Shown here in pieces: positions 12,790 to 32,709 of a stretch of 64,000 nucleotides of DNA. The translations under genes were made by a program, and so were the position numbers. Location of the stretch: positions 51,150,771 to 51,214,770 of the forward strand of contig NC_092875.1 in the NCBI RefSeq assembly GCF_028372415.1, in the 5' to 3' direction. Each line of letters begins with the position of its first letter. The first letter of the stretch is position 1. The notes under the pieces were generated by a model that made no database searches, was not told where the DNA came from, and saw only the letters and a list, made by a program, of their open reading frames with translations. The stretch comes from Notamacropus eugenii (lineage: Eukaryota > Chordata > Mammalia > Diprotodontia > Macropodidae).

Positions 12790-12905
12790 CAACAAAAAAG
12801 CATTACTTGTACTCAAAGTAAGGTCCTGCGTTAACTCTGCAGGGTTCAGCCAGTGGGGCATAAGCCAGAGGGTCGCACTACCCTCTTTCCCACTTTTTCC
12901 TTATT
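12790..12905 (+). repeat. Unidentified repeat, copy 2 of a local pair
   Basis: The partner of 11885-12005, about 0.9 kb away in the same orientation. The two may be ends of one old element or two insertions of it. Confidence 0.5.
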
Positions 12906-13404
12906 GGTCTTAGTTAGCTAGGTGTTGCCTTTCCCATGCCATAATATTTGAGGGAGAAAAGGCATCACTCCTTTTATACAAAGCAGAACAAGCTCAGAAG
13001 ATAAATCAACAGTTTCTCTCGATTATATAACAAGCCAATGGAAGTTAGAAAAAGTCTTCCAATAAGGGCCTTTAGGCGCAAATTTGCTACTAAGCACAAC
13101 AGCTAACTACTACAACAGCAAAGCCAGAAACGCACAGAACACAGAGAGGTTCTGTCTCGGAGAAGTTGTAGCAAGCTTCCTACGTGGAACTCTAGTTATA
13201 TTAAGGAGCGATTAACTACAATCTCAGCTTGCAAATGGAGCTGATGACAATATGACTGGGAAAGGCCCTTGAAGGATAGAGCCAGTCTGGATATGGGTGG
13301 GTATGGTCCAAGTGAACAGGTCTTGCATCGAAGGCAGCAACTACAACTGGTCCAGGGCAGAAGCGCCCAAGTGAACAGAGGAAGAATCACTTTCTCAGAG
13401 TTGT

Positions 13405-13660
13405 AAAGGTCCTCATGGGACCTAGCTAGTCTAACCTATAAACTCTGAAGAGGATCTTCTCTACAGCATCTCCAACAAGCAACCATGCAGCCTCTCCTCG
13501 AACATCTCTAGTGAAGAGAAATTCACTCTCACCCCAGGCAGCCCATTCTACAGCTCTCACTGTATGCAAGTTTTTCCTTGGATCGAGTCTGAATCTATCT
13601 CTGTAACTTACTCTCACTGTTCATTGTTCCACCTTCTGTCTCCAACAAGCAACGCTAAAT
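13405..13660 (-). mobile_element. CR1/L3 LINE 3'-end fragment
   Basis: The plus strand shows CTCTACAGCATCTCCAACAAG, GCAGCCCATTCTACAGCTC and TGTTCCACCTTCTGTC. Confidence 0.65.
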
Positions 13661-13974
13661 TTCAGTCATAGAATCGAGGCCAGGAACAGTTGGCCAGGGA
13701 GACAAGAGAATGGGGCCAAAAGGCATCTATGCATCATAGCTGGCACTGGCTGAACACATGCCTCAGTGCCTATGTGCCCAGGTTTGGCTCTGGCAGTCCC
13801 ATCTCGGACAAGGTTTAAGTCTTAAAGGGTCAAATCTACCAGGATTGTTTGGGCTATCTAATCTTTAGTGAACACAACTCTGAGGAGACTCACATCCTCT
13901 GGAAGAGGTATCCAAAAATGAAATGTGGAAGCAGGTGGAGCAAAGAAAAGAAGAAATGTGATCTCTCAGCAAAG

Positions 13975-14165
13975 TATTGATTGAAGAATGACAGGCAGAG
14001 AGCTGAGGGACCTTAGAGATAATTGCAGTTCAAACACCTCATTTTGCAAGTGAGGAAACTGAGGGCTTAAGTGACTTACCTAAGGTCACACCGACAGTGA
14101 CCAAGCCCAGGACTTAAACCCTGGTCCTCAAACTCTATCCAGCGCTCTTTCCACTGCTCCATCTT
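13975..14165 (+). repeat. MIR-type SINE
   Basis: GGGACCTTAGAGATAATTGC, AAGTGAGGAAACTGAGG, TAAGGTCACACCGACAG. Confidence 0.6.
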
Positions 14166-14169
14166 ACTT

Positions 14170-14880
14170 GCCAAGGATTTCTGCTTCAGGACAGAGTTCC
14201 TGCTTTGAATACAAGTTGGGCTAGATGACACCTAAGTTCTCCTTGGGATTCGAGAAGGCATATCCCTCAAAGCCCACACAAGATGCCAGAACAAATGCAA
14301 CTAAAGAGATCCTGAAAGCTCTTACTGCTTCTGTTGATTCAGCTCCAATAGTTTTCTTTGGATTGAGCAAAAGATGATGAAAAAATTTCTTTCCAATAGA
14401 CAGTCCATTCTGGAGATGATTCCCTGCTCCCTGACACCTGGACTCCAAGTTCCCACTGAATCAGGACAAAAGGTCAGGGCTAGAGTTGCTCTAAACAATT
14501 AAAATCATCTTCTTAATGACTTAAAGAAAATGTTTGAGCTGGGCAGTTGAATTTCTATTGATTACATTCCTAGGGGCTCCTTACAAAAGGGTTTTGAAGG
14601 GACTGAAATGGTTAGAATCTTTTTACCCGAATCAATGAATCGGTAAGTCTTTGGAAGACACCAAAACAAGCTTGATCCTAGACTTAGGACTATGAACAAA
14701 GTAAGGCACCAAAAGTCTGCCCTCCAGCAGTTTACCTTCTCTGAGGTAGGGTCTTATCTGCTTCTATTTGGTAGAGAAAATCTCCTTTGGTCATTCGAAG
14801 TTTTCCAGGTCAGAATCTCAAAGCCATCTTTCTTCTATAGTTGGCTTTTTTTTTTTTTTTTTGCTTATGCAACCTTTGCA
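14170..14880. other. No feature recognised
   Basis: No gene or clear repeat seen; there is a T-run at about 14848-14863. Confidence 0.3.
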
Positions 14881-14884
14881 AAAT

Positions 14885-15260
14885 TGACTTTAAAAAGGTT
14901 TAAAGAGAATTGCAACATTAGAGAATCTCAGAGTTGGGAAATTTCTAACTACTCTTCCTAATTCTGCTCTCTGGGTCCAAGCAGAACTAGCTGAGTCTCC
15001 CTTTCTGGTTCAAATATTTGACAACACGTCCCCTTAACTAAGCTAAACACCGTTCATGTCCTTCAATAGTTCATCTGGCACATTCTCTGTTACCCTTGAC
15101 ATCCATATTACCTTCTTCTACATGTGCTCCACTTTGCCAAAATTGTTCCTAAAACTGACACCCCAAATTGAACTTGAGATGGCAAAAGTTAGTAAGATTA
15201 TAATCTCACTCATTTTGGACACTGTACCTCTCAATGTAGTTTAAGATCATGAATTAACCT
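14885..15260 (-). mobile_element. CR1/L3 LINE 3'-end fragment
   Basis: The plus strand shows TCTGCTCTCTGGGTCCAAGC, ACATGTGCTCCACTTTG and CTGACACCCCAAATTGAAC. Confidence 0.55.
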
Positions 15261-15964
15261 AAGATATAGAGGAAAGACCATAAGCAAAAAGTTTAAGAGT
15301 GAATTTGGAATCAGTTGGGAATGATGTCTAAATTATCCTAACAGCCAGTTCAGCAATATCAGAGATAACAGAATGGGAGAAAGGGACAGCTTAAGGCCTA
15401 GAGAAACAAAAGGCTTGCTGGGCTTCTGAAATCAGCTTGATCTAGAGAGATGAGTTGCAAAGAAAATGGGAAGAGGTTTGTTTTTACAGGGTGAGGCAAT
15501 TTGTTGTTACCAAAGCTATCCTCAGGGTAGGATAAAGAGGTGGGAATAAAACCATGGGAAATAGTCGTCAACTATAATCCCACTGATTGTTTCAATTTAT
15601 AAGTGAGGGAGTTACCATTTAACTACTCATCAATTCACACCTGAGTTATTAGCCAATACCTGAGCAGGGTTGATTTTAACAGAGATGAGGGACTGGTCCC
15701 TACTAGAGTAGGGGAGAGCTATACAGGTTGTCAACAGAAAAGTGCTTTGTAAACTGGAAAGTACTGATATTATGATGGTGTCACAATGGGGGAGGAGTAC
15801 CTAATTGCAAATTTGAAAATGGGGTCAAACATAGGAACTAAAGCAAAGGAACCACTCTTGGAAAGAGATCATGGTTAAGGGAGAAAGCAAGGGTTGGCCC
15901 CTCCTGGCCTCATGGCAATCACTCTTTCAATAGTCTGGTGATACTGAGAATTCCCTGCTCAGTG

Positions 15965-16165
15965 GAGACAGGTACGGTGAAAGGACCATTGCATCTGAAG
16001 TCAGAGGGCCTGTATTTGAATTCTTATTCTGCTATTTATCACCTGCATGACCCTGAGTGGGTCATTTCCCTCTTCTGGATCTGTTCTATCACCAATAAGA
16101 TAGGTTAGTTGGACAAGATATCCTCACAGGTCCTCCCACTCTAGATCTGTGATACTATGATGCTG
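15965..16165 (+). repeat. MIR/THER-type SINE
   Basis: GACCATTGCATCTGAAGTCAG, ATGACCCTGAGTGGGTC, GATCTGTGATACTATGATG. Confidence 0.6.
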
Positions 16166-16990
16166 CCAAAAATGTTCCCTTAGTTATCAATACCTGATTC
16201 AAGATTAAGCAGAAGAGACAAGAACAGACAAAAACAGGAAAAGGAAGGGGGGAGCTCAGGGAAACTTCACCTATTTCCCCATATGGCCCAAAGTCCACAC
16301 ATTCAGCTCCCCTGCTCTTATCCTGTTCCAATTCCAAAGAAGCAAAACTCTTTCTTTGGAAAGGCTGGGTTCAGAAATGGCCGAAATCTAGGGGCCCCTT
16401 GGCCCACAGCTTGGAAACTATCACCCAGTAAGTCCTAGCTCAACCTCCAAGAAACAGGCCAGAAGGTTAATCAATTTTTCATATTAAGATGCACTGAGGA
16501 AAGGGAAGTCCTAAAGGGAGGAGGCAGGAAAGCTGTAATTTTAGAATGTAAGAAATTGTGGAAGAAGATAGGGATGAACAGAGGATACAGTGAAGAACTC
16601 TGGGTAGTCAGAAGGCAGCATAGGGCACTGGAACCCCTGGAGTACAGAGAAGAGAATGCCAAGAAACCAAAGAAGATATCTATCGCAACTCTCACCACTG
16701 TCCTGGGAAGAAAAAGAAATGAGTTTCTTTAACTCCAAAACAACTTTATCTTCCTTACTCCTACCCTAGGGGGTCCTGCCTCATCCTCTGGATCTAGTGC
16801 CAGGCCCCAATTGAAAAAATTCTGTCCACTCTTCACTAGCCCACTTAACACTGGGAATTTCTTTCAGGGTGAAATATACAAGTATCTGAAGATATTTCAC
16901 AGGCATATGCCCACAACTAGTTTGTGCACACCAAAAGTAACGGGTACTTTTAAAATATGCATTTACTTTAGCAGGACTTTCTTTTATCCC

Positions 16991-16996
16991 TTTATT
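16991..16996 (-). terminator. Candidate poly(A) signal AATAAA of the zinc-finger gene
   Basis: AATAAA on the minus strand, about 290 nt past the stop codon. An alternative ATTAAA lies at 17233-17238, only about 50 nt past the stop. Which one is used cannot be told from sequence. Confidence 0.4.
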
Positions 16997-17285
16997 CACA
17001 GATATTGCCCAGTTGTTCTAACACTAGAATTGGAAACCTAATAAAGATTCCTTCTTTTGTTAGTTATTTTAGAAGGATTGGTATTTCTACTACTACAGAT
17101 CTCATAACAGATGCTCCTTCCTGTTCAACTTATGCAAATCTGTGGCTTGAAAGCAGGTAGTGTACTACAGGGAAGAGGGAAATCTCTCTCTAACTCCCAA
17201 GGGGCAGATTGTGATCATTTGACTCTGGGGTATTTAATAAGTGATAAGCATGACTAAAGCTTTCCCCATGGATTTTCTCACTCCA

Positions 17286-26066
<8,781 letters not shown>

Positions 26067-26144
26067 ATCTCCTTCAGCCACAAGCTGAGCAGACACATCC
26101 TACTAAGGTGCGCTATGGGCAGAAACACACAGCCAATGGTCAGT

Positions 26145-26845
26145 CAATAAGCATTCGTTAACATCTACTATATGCTGGGCACTGTGCTAAGTGCTGGGGA
26201 TACAAAGAAAGGTGAAAAACAGTCCCTTGCTCTTGAGAAGATCCTAGTCTAATGGGGAAGATGAGATGCAAACAACAAACAAGCTATAGACAGGATAAAA
26301 TGCAAATCATCAACAGAGGGAGGCACTAGCATTAGGAAAGGAATCCAAAAAGGGGTTCCTGTAGGAGGAGGGATTTTAGCTAGGGTTTGAAGGAAGCTAG
26401 AGAAGGTGGAAGCAAAGATGAGGAGAGAGAGAGTTCCAGGCATGGAGGACAGCCAGTAAAAATACATGGAGCTGGAAGATGGAGAATCTAGTGCAAGGAA
26501 CAGCAAGGAGACCAGCGTCCCTGGATCACTGCCAGAGGGACGTAGTTAAACAAACCATGGTATATGTACATGAAAGACATTACATCAAGGAAACAATAGC
26601 ATGGAGTACTGGATTTGAAGTTAGAAGACTCAGGTGCATGTCCTAGCTCTGCTCTCCTCTCCATGGGCCATATTACCATGGTGTGTGTAAATGCTACAAG
26701 CTTTAAAAAAAAAAAAACAACCCAACATTTGAAAGGTTAATCATCTTGGATATGTCACATAACATCTCTGGGGCCAGTTTCATCACTAATAAATTAGGTG
26801 ATCTCTGCAATCTTTTTCACCTCTAAATCCTCTGATCCTGTGACC
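26145..26845. repeat. Family A repeat and MIR/THER-type SINE just 5' of the SCAN exon
   Basis: 26145-26525 is a family A copy (ATATGCTGGGCACTGTGC, GAGAGTTCCAGGCATGGAGG). 26575-26845 is a SINE split by an A-rich stretch (TACTGGATTTGAAGTTAG, TCACTAATAAATTAGG). Confidence 0.55.
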
Positions 26846-26849
26846 TCAT

Positions 26850-27890
26850 CATATTGTAAAGGTGACTCTGGGCCCTGGGTCTGCTGCCAGCAGAGTTCAA
26901 GGAACACAAAGTCCTAAAGTCTGGCTGAATGCTAGGAGGATGAAAGGGCATAATAAAGTAAGTCCACATTTGGATTTGTGATTGTATCAGTGGGGAGAAT
27001 ATCCACATAAGTGAAGTCATATACAAAAGCACTTTGCAAACTTAGATGGAATATACAGAAATGTCAGCTATGATGATGATGATGATGGTAACACCACAGA
27101 AATGTTAGCTGTGATGATGATGACAAGGACAAGGGCATAAAGTCCCTTTCTGGAACAATATTTGAAGATTTTCCACCTTCCTAGCAGTCTTCAGAGTTTA
27201 CAATTACTTAAAACTTGGCATAACCTCAGAAATACCAGGATCATCTCCCACCACAATGAGGGACCACAGGGAAACTTCAATTGAGGACATTCATGATTTT
27301 TAAAAAAAGAAAAAGAAAGCCCTTATTTCAGATTTCATTCCAGATCTCTTAAGTCCTACAGGGAAAATTATCTCCATACCAGAGCATCTTGCAATACTGA
27401 AAAATAAATTAATCAGGAAAAAAGAAACCAATCAGATCCTCCAGTCTAAGTTTTCGAAACCATTTACCCCACAGCTGCTGTCACAAAGCAGAGGTTTCTT
27501 CCACACCACCCTCCTTTTCCCTTCTAATGCCCCATCTCCTTGCCTGGGCAACTATTGGGTGTATCATAAAGAGCACAGGACTTGGAGTCAGAGGGTGCTC
27601 CCTATTTGGGGGACTTGAACCCTAGTTCCTCACCAGTAAAATAAGGGGGGACTCAAAAATCTGTCCTTTTTTGTCTTAAATCTATGATCCATAAAATAAA
27701 GCAGTCCTTTATGTGCTTGGGCTGGTTCTGACCCAGTGGCTGCTCACTCTCCATCCCGCCCTCTTGCTGATCGAGGCCTTTTTCCTACGCTTTTCACAAG
27801 TTAAAATTCATTGATTTGGGCCAGGAAAGACCTTAAGACGTCACACAGGCTAGCTCAACCAGAGCTTTGCACGTTTCCCTAGGTACCCTG
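26850..27890. other. 5' intron of the zinc-finger gene
   Basis: Contains a short (GAT)n at about 27071-27088 and a THER-type SINE scrap at 27565-27690; nothing else recognised. Confidence 0.35.
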
Positions 27891-28593
27891 GCCCTGTTCC
27901 TACGGGGCTCCCTTCCCAAAGGGCCACCCACCCAACCTGCAGGTGAGGCCTGGAGACCCTACCTCCCCCAACGAGTACCGCAGTGCGGCTGCCCCGCAGT
28001 GACCCCGCCCCCACCCTCCTTCCCGGCCCCGGCTCGGGAGGCTTCCTCAGGAACCCTAAAGGCCTCGAGTGTCTCCCTTCCACGTGACTCTCCTTTGGTC
28101 TCCCAACGACCCTTAATCTGACCCCTCAAGCCTCGTCCTTCCCCTCCCCCAAAAGTTCCCTTCCTTCTCCGGCCGAGCTCCAGCCCCATCCCCTCCCGTC
28201 CCTCTCCCCAACATCCCCGCCCCTGGATGCCCCACCCCCAAGCCGCCCCCATCCCTGGACCCCAGGATGATTCTCTCCCAGCGCCCCTCCCCCTCGATGC
28301 CTCTCCCCCGGCAGCCCCGCCCCCTCACGCCTCTCCCCCTCCCCCCGGCAGCCCCGCCCCTTGATGCTTCACAGGCCTCTCACTCCTGAGGCCTCACTGA
28401 CCAAAACGCTTCAGAGACCTTGCCCCGCAAATGTCGGGCCCCGATCCCTTCTCTAAGTGCCCAAGTACCTGGTAAAAGGGCCCTGCCTCGCTTGGCCACA
28501 GGCGGAGCTACCTCTCAGGACCAGGGTCTCTAAATCTGCGCTATCCTAATGGCGACTAAAATCCGCGCGCATCCTTAGCCTGGAGATAGCACT

Positions 28594-28606
28594 TGCGCCT
28601 GCGCGG
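28594..28606. promoter_or_regulatory. NRF1-like site
   Basis: TGCGCCTGCGCGG resembles the NRF1 palindrome (GCGCATGCGC core) with one central change. It lies 21 bp from the ZNF143-type site. Confidence 0.5.
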
Positions 28607-28627
28607 AGTTGCTTTTTCAAAAAAGAA

Positions 28628-28647
28628 ACTACGAATCCCAGAATCCT
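28628..28647 (+). promoter_or_regulatory. ZNF143/SBS-type site
   Basis: The sequence starts ACTACGAATCCCAGAAT, a close match to the mammalian promoter motif ACTACAATTCCCAGAATGC bound by ZNF143. Such sites sit near start sites of CpG-island promoters, which helps place the transcription start at about 28.6 kb. Confidence 0.7.
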
Positions 28648-28939
28648 CTGACGCACAGCCTTCGCTTCCCAAAGGAGGAGGACCTGATTGGCTACCAGAA
28701 GTTATTTCCCTAGCCACGCCCCAGGTTTAAGCGGGAGACCCTCAGTTGCCTAGGCGATGAAGTATATGAAATAAACTGGACTCCATCACATTACTCCCTT
28801 CCCTTCCAAACTCTCCAATCCATCATTTCCTGTGGCCCCTAAGACTAGAAATCGTGATTTCATTGTTTTTAGGGTTACGGTCACCAGATCCGATTAGCCC
28901 CACCTATTCTAAGAAAAAGGAGGAGCCTGGATGAGGAGA

Positions 28940-29101
28940 CCAATCAACACCTCGGAAATGGGGGCGAGGGGCGCAAGAGGTCCAGAGGACCAATCACTGC
29001 CTTTGTATTCATGGATGGGGCTTGGAGGAGGAGCAACGAGGCCAATCAGAGCCTCCCAGGAGGGGGAGGGGTGGAGAGAAGAAGCGGGAGGAGGAACCAT
29101 T
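28940..29101 (+). promoter_or_regulatory. CCAAT box series, about 50 bp spacing
   Basis: CCAAT occurs at 28940, 28990 and 29042, each followed by CA or CR, and a degenerate CCATT lies at 29097. The spacings are 50, 52 and 55 bp. The surrounding units share GGAGGAG and AGGACC/AGGCC-like text, suggesting an old tandem duplication. These are likely NF-Y sites. Confidence 0.55.
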
Positions 29102-29308
29102 CAGCCACTCCCTGGCGGGAGGCGCGAGACGAGTCTGGGCCAAACATTACAATTATCAATTAATAATTCCACATGTCCGGTGCGGAGCTTATTACTTTCC
29201 CCACCCCGCCAGATCCATCCCTTCTGTGCCCGTGGGCGTCCTCACGAAGTCGTGGAAGCTCGGAACGCCGGCATCCTCGTCTCCTCGCTCTCTCTCGCTC
29301 CCCCCAAA

Positions 29309-29362
29309 CGCCCGCCCCGCCCCTGCCACGCCCCACCCCTGCCCCGCCCCCGCCCCCGCCAA
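29309..29362 (+). promoter_or_regulatory. GC-box cluster (Sp/KLF type)
   Basis: Repeated CCCCGCCCC, CCACGCCCC and CCGCCCCCG units in about 54 bp, ending in a CCAAT box at 29359-29363. Confidence 0.55.
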
Positions 29363-29599
29363 TCCCGGGCCAGCCACATCCAGACCTTTCTCTTTCCTCA
29401 GCATCTTTCCCGTGAGCCTCCTCTTCCCTGTGCTCACTCTGGGACCACCCAGGTGCAGGTTTCCTAGCTCCTCATCCTCACTGCAGAACCCCCTAGAGTT
29501 GGTCAAACTCCCCTCCAGACCGCTGCCAAAGGGAGGGAGGGAGGAAGGAAGGGGGATTGTTGGCCTTTTAAAAAACGAATGAACGGGCCTAACTAAAAG

Positions 29600-30465
29600 G
29601 AAGGACGGGAAGGAGAAATCTGTCTGACTCACTGAGAGGGGGAAAAAGAATGGGTAGAAGCGTATGATCCATGAAAGTCAGGAAAGAGGAACACCTAAAA
29701 CCTGTAAAGGGAAAGGGAAACAAAAGAGAAAAGGAGAAGAGGCTCATGAGGGGAGGAGAGCCAGCAGGGACAGCGCTACCTTTGGAAAAAAGAAAGGAGC
29801 TGAAGGAATAGAGTAGATGCTGTGTTTACAATTATATATGTTTAATGACATATATATTGATGGAGGAAAATATAAGCCTAATTCCTTACTTTAAATGTGA
29901 ATGGATTTTAAAAATCTAACAAAATGAAAAAGTGACAGATTGGATAAGATAGCAAAACCCTACAATCTGTTGACTAAAAAGCTTCTGCACAGGCAACACT
30001 AATACATCTAGGATAAGAAAGGAAATGGTGGAATGGGGGGAAATCTGTTAAATTCCTCTTCATTTTTATGTTGGGCTTTTCCACTAGTCCTGCCTTTACC
30101 ATATACTGTTTACCCAAATTAGAAGCTGAGTTCCTAGAATCCAGGAACGGTACTTGCCAAGGTGGACACTTCATAAATGCTTTTCTCAGTCATTAGCTTG
30201 TGGTTTTGAGTATTTTTAGAGTGATTATATTATTTTCCTAACATGGAGGCAATTAATCCAAAATAGAAATGGAAGATTATATTTGTAGGTATAGGTACTG
30301 GTATAGGGAGGTCCCATGTAAGGTCCCTCTTGTAATGTAACTTAGAGGCTTAGAGAGTTAACTAGAAGTTGTGACTTGGCTACTGTTACACAGCCAGTCA
30401 AAGTTGGGAATTAAACTCCAGCCCCCTGGGCTTTGAAGTCAGCTATCTACGCACTTACTACACTG
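29600..30465 (+). repeat. Old L1 scrap and MIR
   Basis: 29830-29985 resembles diverged L1 endonuclease-region text (ATGTGAATGGATTTTAAA, GATTGGATAAGATAGC). 30335-30465 is MIR-like (TACACAGCCAGTCAAAG). The rest is unassigned. Confidence 0.4.
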
Positions 30466-30589
30466 TAAGTAGGAGATATGGGATGTTCAGGGAGGACTAG
30501 CACCTTTGGTGTGAGAGCTGCTCATCCGCCTTTGGTATCTACCCGGCACCCAGGATGTCTACCCCAGACTCCTCCCTCCCCCATCATGA

Positions 30590-30784
30590 AGGCAGCTGAA
30601 GCACTTAGAACTTGGTCAGACATCAAAGATGCCAGGGTCATCCACTGCATCCCAGGCATTTACAGTCATCTTGACTTTTATTTTGCCTTTCACTTTGTAC
30701 ACAACTCTTCCTCACTTGAATCCAGTTCACAAATGAGTCAAGACATCCCTTGATATCACTGGTTCTCATTGAAAAAAAGACAAT
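30590..30784 (+). repeat. Interspersed repeat (family B), copy 2
   Basis: Shares CTTGGTCAGACATC, CCAGGGTCATCCACTGCATC and a terminal GGTTCTCATTGA with the copy at 41.7 kb. Confidence 0.5.
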
Positions 30785-30975
30785 AAAATGACACCTACAG
30801 GTGGCCTACAACTAGATTAAGTTAAATTGGGCAGAACCAGATTAAAATGTAATTGGAAAATACTTAACAAAATAAAGAAAGACAGAGAATATATAGATTT
30901 GTGGTTTTCTAAGTCAGTATGTAGTCAACAGGGATCCGCTGCTATTTGAGTTTGACATTCCACTATACCATGTTG
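30785..30975 (+). repeat. Interspersed repeat (family C), uninterrupted copy
   Basis: Matches 23640-23812 plus 24501-24545 and lacks the LTR, so it shows the pre-insertion arrangement. Confidence 0.6.
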
Positions 30976-31094
30976 ACTGCTAAGATCTTATTTAAATTTT
31001 TTGCATCAAAACTCATTAGTGATATTGCTCAATAGCTCTTTTTCTCCTTCAATGGTTTAAGCATTAGCCCCACATTTGCCTCATTCTATCTATG

Positions 31095-31975
31095 GTCATA
31101 TAAAAAGTGTTCTAAATCGCTACTGATTAAAGAAATACAAATTAAAACAACTCTGAGATAGCATCTCACCTATCAGATTGGCTAATATGACTAATGATAA
31201 AGGAAAATGATAAATATTGGAGATGTGTGAAAATTGGAACACTAATGTACTATTGATGGAGCTGTGAACTGATCCAACCATTCTGAAATGCAATTTGGAA
31301 CTATGCCCAAAGGGCTATAAAACTGTGCATACCCTTTGATTCCAGCATTACTACTACTAGGTCTTTATCCCAAAGAGATCATAAAAAAATGACAAAGGAC
31401 CCACATGTACAAAAATATTTATAGCAGCTCTTTTTGTTGTGCGAAAGAATTGGAAATTGAGGGCATGCCCATTAACTGGGTTGAACAAATATGGCATACG
31501 AATGTAATGGAATACTACTGTGTTATAAGAAATGATGAGCAAGCAAATTTCAGAAAATCCTGGAAAGACTCATTTGAACTAATGCTGAGTGAAGTGAGCA
31601 GAACCAGGAGAATATTGTACACAGTAACAGCAACATTGTACAGTGATCAACTTTGATAGACTTAGCTCTTCTCAGTACTGCAATGATCTAAGACAATTCC
31701 AAAAGACTCATGATGAAAAATGCTATCCACATCCAGAGAAAGAACTATGGAGGCTGAATGTAGCTCAAAGTGCACTATTTTATTTTGTTTTTGTTGTTTT
31801 TACTTTTTCTTGGTTTTTTTCTTTTTGTTCTGATTCACAACATGATTAATGTGGAAATATGTTTAATATAATTTTATATAATAAGATTGCTTGCCATCTT
31901 GGGGAGAAGGAAAGGGAAGGAAGGAGAAAAAAATTTAGAACTCAAAATCTTATAAAAGCGAAAGTTGAAAACTAT
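31095..31975 (+). mobile_element. 5'-truncated L1 3' end
   Basis: Matches the intact L1 from AAATCGCTACTGATTAAAG through the ORF2 C-terminus and the 3' UTR, ending TTAGAACTCAAAATCTT. Confidence 0.85.
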
Positions 31976-31994
31976 GTTTGCACATCATTGGGGG

Positions 31995-32324
31995 AAAAAA
32001 TACTATTATGGGGGGAGAGGAAGAAATAATGAGCAAGAGGATTTCAGAAAATACTGGAAAGGCTTAAATGAACTGATGTTGAATGAAGTAAGCAGAACCA
32101 GGAGAACACTGTGCATGGTAACAGCGACATTGTTCAACAATCGACTTTGATTGACTTAGCTCTTTTCAGCATTACAGTGATGCAAGACAATTCCAAAAGA
32201 CTTATGATGGACAATGCTGTCCACATCCAGAGAAAGAACTGATAGAATATGAATGTAGATCAAAGCATACTATTTTCACTTCCCTTATTTTTGTAGGGTT
32301 TTTTCCCTTTTGTTCTTCCTTCAA
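31995..32324 (+). mobile_element. Second L1 3'-end fragment
   Basis: Starts within the ORF2 C-terminus (GATTTCAGAAAATACTGG) and repeats the 3' end just read at 31.5-31.9 kb. It abuts the KRAB-B duplicate. Confidence 0.8.
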
Positions 32325-32705
32325 AACATGTCTTTGATGAAGAAGGGGCAAAGATTTCAGTCTAAGATGGATCTTTGTGTCCTTCCTATTTCTTTCTCCA
32401 TGAGCAGAGCTTCTTCTGTCTAAGCCAGAGCTGGTATCCCAGTTGGAGAGAGGAGAAGCACCATGGATGTGGAGCAGGAATGTGTCCAGAGCCTGATGCA
32501 GGTGAGTAAGGACTAGGCCAATGAGTCACTGCAAAGAAGATCCCAGTTCTTTCTCAGTTGGTCATGCACCTTTCCTTGAAGTCCCTTAGGCAGTGGGGAG
32601 GCCTCAGTCAGTCCAGTATTAGCTCCTTCCTCTGTCCTCATCTTTACCTCAGCATATTATTTTCCTATTATCTCTCAGAAGTCACTCTAGGTTCGGAGGA
32701 AATAG
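32325..32705 (+). pseudogene. Decayed KRAB-B exon copy with intron flanks
   Basis: Plus-strand copy of the live gene's KRAB-B exon: the 3' splice site ATGAGCAG is kept, SKPELVSQLERGEAPW is readable, and a donor CAG|GTGAGTAAG follows. Near the exon end a 2-nt loss relative to the live exon shifts the frame to an immediate stop. Homology extends into intron on both sides, so this came from a genomic duplication plus inversion, not from a retrocopy. No KRAB-A or finger exon was found next to it on this strand. Confidence 0.75.
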
Positions 32706-32709
32706 TGTA

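Larger units (their letters stand above)
27890..29370. promoter_or_regulatory. CpG island and probable promoter of the zinc-finger gene
   Basis: A sharp GC- and CpG-rich block in AT-rich surroundings, lying 2-3 kb upstream of the SCAN exon in the right orientation for it. It contains a ZNF143-type site, an NRF1-like site, an inverted CCAAT box (28687-28691), a series of forward CCAAT boxes and dense GC boxes. A 5' non-coding exon probably starts near 28.6 kb on the minus strand; weak candidate donors are at 28512 and 28469. There is no clear TATA box. No plus-strand gene start was recognised downstream of 29.4 kb. Confidence 0.75.

Noticed and set aside
29022-29582. 186-codon plus-strand open frame in the CpG island
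   Set aside because: GC-rich sequence has few stops by chance. The product is low-complexity Pro/Arg/Ser and overlapping frames are equally open. No domain, start context or splice evidence.
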